Shown piece after piece: positions 28,729-36,237 of a stretch of DNA of 64,000 bases. The notes under the pieces are model-generated. The model ran no database searches. It was not told the DNA's origin and saw nothing but the letters and a program-made list of their open reading frames with translations. This stretch comes from Methylorubrum extorquens (GTDB taxonomy: Bacteria > Pseudomonadota > Alphaproteobacteria > Rhizobiales > Beijerinckiaceae), in the NCBI RefSeq assembly GCF_024169925.1, contig NZ_JALJXF010000001.1:1494001-1558000 (forward strand), written 5' to 3'. Position 1 is the first letter of the stretch. Every line of letters begins with the position of its first letter. The position numbers and the translations under genes were made by a program.

Positions 28729-29703
28729 GTGCCACCAGCCGAGACGCCCGACATCCTCCTGATCCGGCAGACCCGCCCCGATGTGGCCGAACGGCTCGCC
28801 GAGCGTTTCCGCCTGCACCGCCTGGAGGAGGCGCCCGACCGCGAGGCCTTCCTCGACGCGGTGGGGCCACGCATCCGGGGGCTCGCGGCGGGTGCCATGT
28901 GCCCGATCGATGCGGGGCTGTTCGACCGGCTGCCGCAGCTCGAGATCGTGGCGAGCTTCGGCGTCGGTTACGACACGATCGATGCAGTCGAGGCGCATCG
29001 CCGCGGCATCGTCGTCACGCACACGCCGGACGTGCTCTCCGACGAGGTGGCCGATCTCGCGCTGGGCCTCCTGCTCGCCACCCTTCGCCAGATCCCGCAG
29101 GCCGACCGCTACCTGCGCGCCGGGCGCTGGCGGGAGGGCAGCTTCCCGCTCACCACGAGCCTGCGGGGGCGCCGGGTCGGCATCCTCGGGCTCGGGCGGA
29201 TCGGGCGGGCGATCGCCCAGCGGCTCGAAGGGTTCGGCGTGCGGATCGCCTATCACGGGCGCACGCCGCAGGCGGATGTCGCCTATACCTATCACGGCAG
29301 CCTGCTCGGGCTGGCGCAGGCGGTCGACACGCTGATCGTCGCCGCCCCCGGGGGCCTCGACACGAACGGGATCGTCGATGCCGGGGTGCTGGCCGCGCTC
29401 GGGCCTGACGGCATCGTCGTCAACATCGCCCGCGGCAGCGTCATCGACGAGGCGGCGCTGATCGCCGCGCTGCAAGCGGGAACGATCCTCGGGGCGGGGC
29501 TCGATGTGTTCGCGAACGAGCCGCAAGTGCCGCAGGCGCTGATCGATCTCGATCGAACCGTGCTGCTGCCGCATGTCGGCTCGGGCTCGCACCACACCCG
29601 TGCGGCGATGGGCCGACTGCTCATCGACAACCTGTTTTCGTGGTTCGATGGCAAGGGGCCGGTGACGCCCGTGCCGGAAACGCCCTGGAAGGGCCAGCGA
29701 TGA
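28729..29703 (+). CDS. D-isomer specific 2-hydroxyacid dehydrogenase
   Basis: This encodes a 324-residue NAD(P)-dependent dehydrogenase, probably acting on glyoxylate or hydroxypyruvate. The nucleotide fold is [17 protein letters not shown] near residue 150. Catalytic Arg, Glu and His lie in [19 protein letters not shown] and [13 protein letters not shown]. The start is a GTG at 28729. The stop overlaps the start of the Inh-domain gene as ATGA, so the two are co-translated. Confidence 0.9.
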   Translation: MPPAETPDILLIRQTRPDVAERLAERFRLHRLEEAPDREAFLDAVGPRIRGLAAGAMCPIDAGLFDRLPQLEIVASFGVGYDTIDAVEAHRRGIVVTHTPDVLSDEVADLALGLLLATLRQIPQADRYLRAGRWREGSFPLTTSLRGRRVGILGLGRIGRAIAQRLEGFGVRIAYHGRTPQADVAYTYHGSLLGLAQAVDTLIVAAPGGLDTNGIVDAGVLAALGPDGIVVNIARGSVIDEAALIAALQAGTILGAGLDVFANEPQVPQALIDLDRTVLLPHVGSGSHHTRAAMGRLLIDNLFSWFDGKGPVTPVPETPWKGQR

Positions 29704-30596
29704 GGGGCCCGACGATGACGCGCATGGCACGGGCAGGCGTTTTGATCGCAGCGTTGGTCGCCGCACTGGCCGCCCTGCCGCCGAGTGCGGCCCGGGCGCA
29801 GGAGAGCCCACCCGCCGCGGAGCCCGCGCCCCCGGTCATGCCGGCCGAGGGAGGAGCCGGCGCACCCGCCGGGCTCGCGACCCTGCCCGAGACCCTGGCA
29901 GGAGCGGCAGGCACCTGGGATCTGTCCCTGGAGGGCGGGCGGCGGCGCTGCGTGCTGACGCTGGCCATGGAGACCGGCCCGAGCGGGCGCGCGGCGCGCT
30001 TTCCCGCCGGCTGCCGCCGGGCTCTGCCGCTCATGGCCGGCATCGGCGGCTGGCTGTTCACGGGCGAGGGCCTGCGCCTCGTGGATCGGAACCTGCGGCC
30101 GGTGCTGGCCTTCGCCAAGAACCCGGACGGGATGAGCCTCGGGGCCACCGCCGAGAACGGCGAGCGCTACAACCTCGTGCCGCTGCAGATCGCGGCGATG
30201 CTGCCGCCCGCCCCCGGCGCGGCCACCGTCACGCCTGCGGCGAATGCGCTGGGGAGCGACGCGCCCGCCTCGGCCGCCGTGCCGGAGAAGCCGGCGGAGG
30301 GCCCGGCTCCGGGCCTCTACGCCCTCGATCGTGCCGAGCAGAAGGATGTCTGCCGCCTCGAATTCGCGCTGCCCCTCGAGGCCGGCAAGGACACCGCCCC
30401 CGTGCGGGTGCTTCCGGATTGCCGCGACAGCGGGATCACGGTGTTCGATCCTGTGAGCTGGCGCTTCGCCAACGGTCATCTGACGCTGAAGGCGCGACGC
30501 GGCCACGCGGTGAGCCTCGTGGCGACCGGGGAGGGACGCTGGCGCCGCGACCCCGAGATCGGCGTGCCCCTCGTGCTCCGGAAGGTCGAACCGTAG
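29700..30596 (+). CDS. AprI/Inh-type protease-inhibitor domain protein
   Basis: This encodes a secreted protein of about 298 residues. A signal peptide (GVLIAALVAALAALPPSAARA) is followed by a Pro/Ala-rich stretch and two Inh-like beta-barrel segments. The first starts LAGAAGTWDLSLEGGRRRC and has paired Cys; the second starts PGLYALDRAEQKDVCRLEF. The AprI/Inh family binds secreted or periplasmic metalloproteases. Two domains in tandem are less usual than one. It overlaps the dehydrogenase gene by four bases. Confidence 0.78.
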   Translation: MRGPTMTRMARAGVLIAALVAALAALPPSAARAQESPPAAEPAPPVMPAEGGAGAPAGLATLPETLAGAAGTWDLSLEGGRRRCVLTLAMETGPSGRAARFPAGCRRALPLMAGIGGWLFTGEGLRLVDRNLRPVLAFAKNPDGMSLGATAENGERYNLVPLQIAAMLPPAPGAATVTPAANALGSDAPASAAVPEKPAEGPAPGLYALDRAEQKDVCRLEFALPLEAGKDTAPVRVLPDCRDSGITVFDPVSWRFANGHLTLKARRGHAVSLVATGEGRWRRDPEIGVPLVLRKVEP

Positions 30597-30597
30597 G

Positions 30598-30644
30598 GCA
30601 TCGTCCCGAAAGGTGGGCGCCGGCTTTCGGGGTAAAGACGATGC
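30598..30644. repeat. GCATCGTC palindromic repeat, copy A
   Basis: This 47-base imperfect palindrome starts GCATCGTCCCGAAAGG and ends AGACGATGC. An inverted copy lies at 31831-31876. It sits two bases after the stop of the Inh-domain gene and before the convergent tauE-like gene, where the hairpin could terminate both. Confidence 0.8.
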
Positions 30645-30659
30645 TCTTGGTCGCGCCGC

Positions 30660-31412
30660 TCAGAACAGCGGCCGCAGGGCGAGGTGGAGCCCGAGGCCCA
30701 GCAATCCGACGAAGAAGCAGCGGCGGAACACCCGCTCGCTGACGCGCCCCCGCACCCAGCCGCCGAGCGCCATCCCGAGCAGGGCCGGGACGAGGGCGAT
30801 GAGGGAGGTGCCCGCAACGCTGAGCGAGAGGGCGCCGCCCCCGGCCAGAGCGATGGCGAGTGCGACAGTGGAGACGGTGAAGGAGAGCCCCAGCGCCTGG
30901 ATCAGGTCGTCCTTGGACAGGCCCAGCGCCCCGAGATAGGGCGCGGAGGGGAACGAGGAGACGGCGGTGGCCGCCGTCACCAAGCCCGTCGCCGCGCCGA
31001 CGATTGGCCCGAGCCAGCGCTCCATGCCCGGCGGAACGTGGAGCCGCAGGGCGGCAAGACCGATCACGGCGTAGGCGATCAAAGCGAGGCCAAGGAAGAC
31101 CGTGGCTTCCGCGCCGTAATTCCCGTGAAGGATCCCCGCCGCGACCAGGGTGCCAACGACGCTCGCCGCCAGCATCGGCCAAAGCCGGCGCAGCAGCGTG
31201 CCGAAGCGGGGGCCCGCGGCGAGCTGCCAGACATTGGTGACGAAGGCCGGCACGACGAGCAGGGCCGCGGCCTGGACCGGCGCCATGACGAGGCTCAGCA
31301 GGCCCATGGCGACGGGCGGCAGGCCGAGCCCGACCATGCCCTTGACAAAGCCCGCAAGCAGGAAAGCCGACGCCCCCACGGCGAGGGGGAGGAGGTCCAT
31401 GGAAAACGTCAT
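30660..31412 (-). CDS. TauE/SafE family sulfite/anion exporter
   Basis: This encodes a 250-residue membrane protein with about eight helices in two repeats, each with the family glycine-rich signature (FVKGMVGLGLPPVAMGLLS; GLVTAATAVSSFPSAPYLG). It exports sulfite or organosulfonates, or another small anion. Start ATG 31412 (MTFSMDLLPLAVG) is chosen; ATG 31400 is possible. A LysR regulator lies nearby on the opposite strand, a common pairing for this family. Confidence 0.88.
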   Translation of the reverse strand: MTFSMDLLPLAVGASAFLLAGFVKGMVGLGLPPVAMGLLSLVMAPVQAAALLVVPAFVTNVWQLAAGPRFGTLLRRLWPMLAASVVGTLVAAGILHGNYGAEATVFLGLALIAYAVIGLAALRLHVPPGMERWLGPIVGAATGLVTAATAVSSFPSAPYLGALGLSKDDLIQALGLSFTVSTVALAIALAGGGALSLSVAGTSLIALVPALLGMALGGWVRGRVSERVFRRCFFVGLLGLGLHLALRPLF

Positions 31413-31457
31413 GAGCACGTTCTGATCGGGGGAGGGGGGTAAAAGCGGCAATCAGGG

Positions 31458-31706
31458 TCAGTCGTGGAGTTGCATGTCGCGCAGGACCGCCTGCCGCGCG
31501 GCCTCCGCCTCAGTCTCCTTCGCGGAGAGCGGCGCGGCGGCAGGCTTGGGCCGGGCGACCGCGACCGGCGGCATGGCGGTGCAGGTACGCGGGCCGGCAT
31601 CGGAGCGAGCTATGGCAACCAGCGCGGTGAACCCCGCGAGGAGAAGGGCCGCCGTTTCGAGCCGGGCGTTGCCCCAGCGGGTCGTCGTCTGTGCGTCACG
31701 TGCCAT
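31458..31706 (-). CDS. Small single-span membrane protein, unknown
   Basis: This encodes an 82-residue protein with one likely helix (ALLLAGFTALVAIA), a single Cys in GPRTCTAMPPV and a charged C-terminal tail (SAKETEAEAARQ). The family is not recognised. It starts ahead of the exporter gene on the same strand, 45 bases away, and may be co-transcribed with it. Confidence 0.55.
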   Translation of the reverse strand: MARDAQTTTRWGNARLETAALLLAGFTALVAIARSDAGPRTCTAMPPVAVARPKPAAAPLSAKETEAEAARQAVLRDMQLHD

Positions 31707-31830
31707 GAGCCGATTTTCGCAGCGCGACGGCGCGCGACAATGCGGAACTGGCCCGTATCAGCCTTCGGCTGAGCCGAAGCCCTTGCCGCGGGATGCAGCC
31801 TCGCCGACGATGCTCTGGCTTTTTGTTTCT

Positions 31831-31876
31831 GCATCGTCTTCTTCCGAAAACCAGCGGCCGCCTTTCGGGACGATGC
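31831..31876. repeat. GCATCGTC palindromic repeat, copy B (inverted)
   Basis: Read on the minus strand this gives GCATCGTCCCGAAAGG and then GGTTTTCGG, closing AGACGATGC. It is the same family as 30598-30644 in opposite orientation. It ends three bases before the ATG of the LysR gene, so it occupies the place of that gene's leader and ribosome-binding site. Confidence 0.8.
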
Positions 31877-31879
31877 TCC

Positions 31880-32842
31880 ATGCGCTTCGATCTGACCGAC
31901 CTGCGTCTGTTCCTTCATGTCGTCGAGGCGGAGAGCATCACCCGTGGCGCCGAGCGGGCCGGGCTGGCGCTCGCCTCGGCGAGCGAGCGCATCCGCGGCA
32001 TGGAGTCGGATGGCGGCGTGCCGCTGCTGGAGCGCCATGCCCGCGGGGTACGGCCGACACCCGCGGGCCTCGCCGTGGTGCATCACGCCCGGCTCGTGCT
32101 CGGCCAGCTCGAACAGATGCGTGGCGAACTCGGCCAGTACGCACGGGGCCTTCGCGGCCATGTGAGACTGCTGTCGATCACCGCAGCGGTCGCCGCCTTC
32201 CTGCCTGATGCGCTGTCCGGCTTCCTTGCGGCCCATCCCAGCGTTGACATCGATCTCGAGGAGCGCACAAGCCGCGAGACCGTCGATGCCCTGGCCGGCG
32301 GGCTTGCCGATATCGGCATCGTTGCTGATACGACCGATCTTGGCGCACTCGAAACCCGGCCGCTCCATCTCGACCGGATCGTGCTCGCCGTACCGGCGGG
32401 CCATGCCCTGGCCCAGCGGAGCGGCGTCGCGTTCCGGGAGGTGCTGGACGAGCCTCTGGTCGGCCTCAGCCATGGCCGGGCGCTGCAGGCGCATCTGGCG
32501 ACCCACGCCGCCCGCGCCGGCCGTCCGTTCAAGCTCCGGGTGCGCCTGAACGGGCTCGATGCGGTCTGCCGCATGGTCGAGCGCGGCGTCGGCGTGGCGA
32601 TCGTGCCCGAAGCGGCAGCGCGGCGCGCGGCCGAAACGCTGGCGATCCGCGCGATCCCGATCGACGAGCCCTGGACCGTACGCCGCCTCAGGCTCTGCGC
32701 CCGCAGTTTCGCAGCGCTCCCGCCGCACGCCCGCCAACTCGCCGAGCACTTGGTCGCGCATCTCGGCGCGACCGACGATACCGGCTCCGACAGGACAAGT
32801 CCTTTCGCGGGTCCAGGGCAGAGCCCTGCCGGACATCGGTGA
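31880..32842 (+). CDS. LysR-family transcriptional regulator
   Basis: This encodes a 320-residue regulator. The winged helix-turn-helix is at residues 3-62 (LTDLRLFLHVVEAESITRG, GGVPLLERHARGVRPTPAG), followed by a LysR substrate-binding domain to about residue 300. The start MRFDLTDLRLF is standard. The last 17 or so residues (GSDRTSPFAGPGQSPAGHR) are encoded by a dispersed repeat, so the original stop codon was probably lost. It likely controls the divergent exporter gene. Confidence 0.88.
   Translation: MRFDLTDLRLFLHVVEAESITRGAERAGLALASASERIRGMESDGGVPLLERHARGVRPTPAGLAVVHHARLVLGQLEQMRGELGQYARGLRGHVRLLSITAAVAAFLPDALSGFLAAHPSVDIDLEERTSRETVDALAGGLADIGIVADTTDLGALETRPLHLDRIVLAVPAGHALAQRSGVAFREVLDEPLVGLSHGRALQAHLATHAARAGRPFKLRVRLNGLDAVCRMVERGVGVAIVPEAAARRAAETLAIRAIPIDEPWTVRRLRLCARSFAALPPHARQLAEHLVAHLGATDDTGSDRTSPFAGPGQSPAGHR
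32792..32827. repeat. Dispersed intergenic repeat, copy 2 (GGACAAGT type)
   Basis: This carries AGGACAAGTCCTTTCGCGGG and then TCCAGGGCAGAGCCCT, closely matching 24275-24309. Here it lies inside the 3' end of the LysR coding region and supplies its last codons. Confidence 0.7.
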
Positions 32843-32863
32843 TCGACGCGTCAGCAGCCGCAA

Positions 32864-33100
32864 TCAGGCGAAGCACTCGACCGATACGGGATACCGCGGA
32901 ACGCCCTGCTTCTCGAAGCAGGACAGATTCGCGATGATGGTCGCCGCAATCGCCGCCGGCGCCTCACGCTGCGAAGAAGGCTTGATGTCCGGTCACGATG
33001 ACGTTCGGGGAGGTCAGCAGGCGTGCGACGGCATCGTTCCGGATGATCTGGTTCGACAGATCCTCGAAGTAGAGGCCAGCCGCGTGAATTTCCAAGCCGC
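32864..33100 (-). pseudogene. D-lactate/2-hydroxyacid dehydrogenase C-terminal remnant
   Basis: On the minus strand the frame gives [20 protein letters not shown], then [17 protein letters not shown] and a premature stop. After a one-base shift it resumes as [20 protein letters not shown] and QGVPRYPVSVECFA, stopping at 32864-32866. [11 protein letters not shown] and VTGHQAFFT are hallmarks of fermentative D-lactate dehydrogenases. The N-terminal part is missing, so it is both truncated and frameshifted. Confidence 0.82.
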
Positions 33101-33188
33101 CTCGAACGGGGAGGAAGCCGACGAGAGATTGGCGCACTCACTCGGCTTCGCGGAACCTGGGCGCTTTTCGGCAGGCCCCGATGCCTCG

Positions 33189-33851
33189 CTAGACGAAGCC
33201 TTCCTCGACCAAACGACTTCCCGTCGAGGTGATCTCATGTCGCTGCCCGGAGCCGCCGACGATGCGGCACCAACTCTCCGCAACGAGCACGGCCTCTACG
33301 CCGTCCGAAAGGAGGCGATAGGCAAAACCGCCATACATGCCGGGCACAGCAAACCAGATCGGTTCGTCGCCCTGAAGCTCAAGCAGCGGTCCCAGTTCCG
33401 GAAGGCGGAGGCCGGACTTGCGAACGAGGTCGTCGGCCCGGCCACGGATTACGGCGTGGAAATGTGTCTGGATTGTCGCAAGGACACCCGTCGGCACGCG
33501 GCGGAGCAGGATTGGACGCAGGATCTCGACGGCGCGCGCGTGGCCGCAACGCTCTGCGACATCGACGGGCCGCTCACCGCGCGCGTTCTGGAGCATCCGC
33601 CAGGCCCGTAACCGGATCAGTTCCTCAAGGATACTCGGTGGCGCGTTCCCATGTGCGGCCTGGTGGAGGGGCGCGAACAGTGAGAGACCACCGGGCCGCG
33701 TCGTATTCACGAGTTCGGGGTGGTCGCGCAGCAGAGTCAGCACCGTCGCCCAGTCATAGGCCTTGGCCGCATCCGCCAGCCGATGCCGTTCGGCTGCACT
33801 CCCCGCGTTCAGCACACCATCGGTTGTCACGCCGTCCCAGACCAACGACAT
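33189..33851 (-). CDS. Ankyrin-repeat-like protein
   Basis: This encodes a 220-residue soluble protein. The first 130 residues contain ankyrin-type helices and turns (AAKAYDWATVLTLLRDHPEL, LFAPLHQAAHGNAP, NARGERPVDVAERCGH). The C-terminal 90 residues form a different domain (TGVLATIQTHFHAVIRGRA, WFAVPGMYGGFAYRL) that I do not recognise. The ATG at 33851 (MSLVWDGVTTDGVL) is preferred over the longer frame. It may be a cytoplasmic interaction protein. Confidence 0.75.
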   Translation of the reverse strand: MSLVWDGVTTDGVLNAGSAAERHRLADAAKAYDWATVLTLLRDHPELVNTTRPGGLSLFAPLHQAAHGNAPPSILEELIRLRAWRMLQNARGERPVDVAERCGHARAVEILRPILLRRVPTGVLATIQTHFHAVIRGRADDLVRKSGLRLPELGPLLELQGDEPIWFAVPGMYGGFAYRLLSDGVEAVLVAESWCRIVGGSGQRHEITSTGSRLVEEGFV

Positions 33852-34384
33852 GCGGCTTCCCCTCGTCAGAGGTTGTCTTCGTGCCGATTGAGTAGGAACA
33901 CGCAATTGCTCCGCTTCGGAAGGTCACAACCGAGACGTCCCTAGCGCCGCCTGCGACGACCAGGACATCCGCGCGAGCGACCTAAATCGTTCGGCCCCAT
34001 AGGCCGACACCCTGCTCCTTCGCCGTCCATCGGACAGGCTTTGCAGCAGCGGATCGTAGCGACAGGATCACCACGCAGAGAGACTGCATGAGAAGGTTGA
34101 TAAGCTGGATGACTCAGGAGCTTAAATGGCTGGGGGACCTGGATACGGATCCATCAGACCGACGCAAGAAAACATAAGCTTCTGCAGACGCTTAGCCTCG
34201 CTGCCGTCACAGGATGTGTAGCAGCAGGGTGGAGCAGCAGCAAGGGGATCGGTCGCGCCATCTAGCCCGCGGCGCACTGGTTATCCTCCCGCCGCGAGCC
34301 TGCAGCGAGCTCGCCATCGATTTCCCCCGCACCGCCTATTAGGCTCAAGCTTCTTGCTCCTGCTAGAACGATGAAGTTTCGTTG
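33852..34384. other. Gap with no intact gene
   Basis: This stretch lies between the ankyrin gene and the first island remnants. The base composition drops around 34080-34210. A 31-codon frame from 34125 (MAGGPGYGSIRPTQ) is the only neat small frame and cannot be supported as a gene. No promoter or repeat was recognised. Confidence 0.4.
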
Positions 34385-34510
34385 TCGGCGGTGAGCACCG
34401 CAGACACCACCATGGAAACGCGGTCGCATCGCCCGATCCGAACTCGCCCGCCGCGATCAACACGGCGAGCTTGAGCCGGAGTTCTTGCTTGTTCCGGCAT
34501 GGCGCAAGAT
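34385..34510 (-). pseudogene. Remnant of the 192-residue ArdC-partner family
   Basis: The minus-strand frame reads LRLKLAVLIAAGEFGSGDAT and AFPWWCLR. It parallels the C-terminus of the intact protein at 61059-61637 (LALKLAALIAAGEATADNAL, AFPWLYLRA). Only about 35 codons remain. It suggests that plasmid-like genes once lay at both ends of the defence island. Confidence 0.6.
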
Positions 34511-34607
34511 GCAGTGCGGCGCCCGCTGCCGGTCTAGGCCGCGAACCCATAATGGCTGGCACGGTTGAGCCGCGGCCTCGTTAGCCCTCTGAGCAGGAGG
34601 GGTCTGG

Positions 34608-34737
34608 ATGGCGCGGTTTGACCTGATGGATGCGGAGTGGGCGGTGATCGAGCCCCTGTTGCCGACGGGCGTGCGCGGCAATGAGCGCGTGGACGACCGG
34701 CGGGTCCTGAACGGAATCATCTGGCGGCTTCGCAGTC
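34608..34737 (+). pseudogene. IS5-family transposase N-terminal stub
   Basis: The first 43 codons read MARFDLMDAEWAVIEPLLPT and RVDDRRVLNGIIWRLRS, the conserved start of IS5/IS1031-type transposases, preceded by a GCAGGAGG ribosome-binding site. The frame then runs into unrelated sequence and the catalytic domain is missing. The break point is near 34737. Confidence 0.82.
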
Positions 34738-35018
34738 GGGCACTAGCGAGAAGCTGCGGGAGGCTCGCTGCTCTGGGCGAGGCAACAATTCTGCAGGCCG
34801 TCCCTTTGGACCTAGCGGTCACCGTCGTCGCTCAAGAGGTACAAATTGCTTTCCCGCACCACGCCTTCGCCAACCAACCTGTCACAGAACCGGAAGCTCA
34901 CCTCTCGGCCGGACCAAAATCCGGGGGATCCTCACTGGCCAGCAGGCCATACCCTTAGGCGGATCACTACCGCGGCTACGATTTTTATAGGAATGCCAGC
35001 CTGACTTTCGGCATCCTA

Positions 35019-36164
35019 GTGGTTCAGCCCTGACGGTTGAGTCCGTCCGGGGTTCCGGTTTGAAGTCCGTCCTGCGAGTCTCGTGGGATGCGCAGTGACA
35101 TCTCTTTCACGCTCTCCGCCTCGGATCGCCTTCGGCTAGAGGCCCTGGTCGCGGATCGAAACACTCCGCAGAAGCACGTTTGGCGCGCTCGCATCGTGCT
35201 GCTGAGCGCCGATGGGATCGGGACGCACGCGATCATGCGTGAGGCGGCCGTGTCCAAGACGGCGGTCTGGCGCTGGCAGGACCGCTTCGCGCAGGAGGGC
35301 GTCGAAGGGCTCCTGCGAGACAAGACGCGGCCGGCGCGCATCCCGCCGCTGGGGCCGGAGGTGGCGGCGCGTGTTGTGGCTCTGACGCAGGAAGATCCGC
35401 CCGGCGAGACCACGCATTGGACGGCCGCCGCCATGAGCAAGGTCACAGCCATAAGCATTTCGTCGGTGCAGCGGATCTGGCGGAGGCACGGCCTACAGCC
35501 ACACCGGGTCCGGCAGTTCAAGCTCTCTACCGACCCGGCCTTCGCTGCCAAATTGCGTGACGTCGTCGGGCTCTACGTCGATCCGCCCGCCCATGCCGTC
35601 GTGCTTTCGGTCGACGAGAAGAGCCAGATCCAAGCGCTCGCCCGCACGCAGGCCCCGTTGCCGATGAAGCCGGGCCAGCCGACGACGCGCACCCACGACT
35701 ACAAGCGCCACGGCACGACGACCCTGTTTGCCGCTCTGGACATCCTGGAGGGCAAGGTGATTGGCCGCTGCATGCAGCGCCACCGGCATCAGGAGTTCAT
35801 CCGTTTCCTCAACGCGGTCGAGGCGGCGGTTCCGGCGGGCAAGATCGTCCACGCGATCCTGGACAACTATGCCGTTCACAAGCACCCGAAGGTCCGCGCC
35901 TGGCTCGATCGCCACCCACGCTGGACCTTCCATTTCACCCCGACCTCAGCCTCGTGGCTCAACGCCGTTGAGGGCTTCTTCGCCAAGCTCGCAAAACGCC
36001 GCCTGCGACGCGGCGTGTTCGGATCGCTGATCGAGGTACAGGCGGCCATCAAACGCTTCATCGCCGAGAGCAACGGCGACCCCAAGCCCTTCACCTGGAC
36101 CGCCGACCCGGATCGCATCATCCAGGCCGCAAGGCGCGGGCACCAAGTGTTAGACTCGCACCAC
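35019..36164 (+). mobile_element. IS630-family insertion sequence, apparently intact
   Basis: The element ends read GTGGTT on the left and ACCAC on the right. Each is flanked by TA (35017-35018 and 36165-36166), the target duplication expected for IS630/Tc1-mariner elements. With the flanks the ends form CTAGTGGT and ACCACTAG. It contains one complete transposase gene. Confidence 0.85.
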
Positions 36165-36167
36165 TAG
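35088..36167 (+). CDS. IS630-family transposase
   Basis: This encodes a 359-residue transposase. The N-terminal helix-turn-helix pair (HAIMREAAVSKTAVWRWQDR; ISSVQRIWRRHGLQPH) precedes a DDE core: VVLSVDEKSQIQAL (first Asp), HAILDNYAVHKHPKV (second Asp) and SASWLNAVEGFFAKLAKRRL (Glu). All catalytic residues are present. Its TAG stop is formed by the right-hand TA target duplication plus the next base of host DNA. Confidence 0.93.
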   Translation: MRSDISFTLSASDRLRLEALVADRNTPQKHVWRARIVLLSADGIGTHAIMREAAVSKTAVWRWQDRFAQEGVEGLLRDKTRPARIPPLGPEVAARVVALTQEDPPGETTHWTAAAMSKVTAISISSVQRIWRRHGLQPHRVRQFKLSTDPAFAAKLRDVVGLYVDPPAHAVVLSVDEKSQIQALARTQAPLPMKPGQPTTRTHDYKRHGTTTLFAALDILEGKVIGRCMQRHRHQEFIRFLNAVEAAVPAGKIVHAILDNYAVHKHPKVRAWLDRHPRWTFHFTPTSASWLNAVEGFFAKLAKRRLRRGVFGSLIEVQAAIKRFIAESNGDPKPFTWTADPDRIIQAARRGHQVLDSHH

Positions 36168-36237
36168 AACGCGCGCAGGAGGCCGGCGATGTTCTAATCC
36201 TTTTTACGATTAATTTAGAACCGCTGCACTGCGTTGG

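Noticed and set aside
34125..34220. 31-codon frame starting MAGGPGYGSIRP
   Set aside because: It is too short and has no ribosome-binding site or neighbour support.
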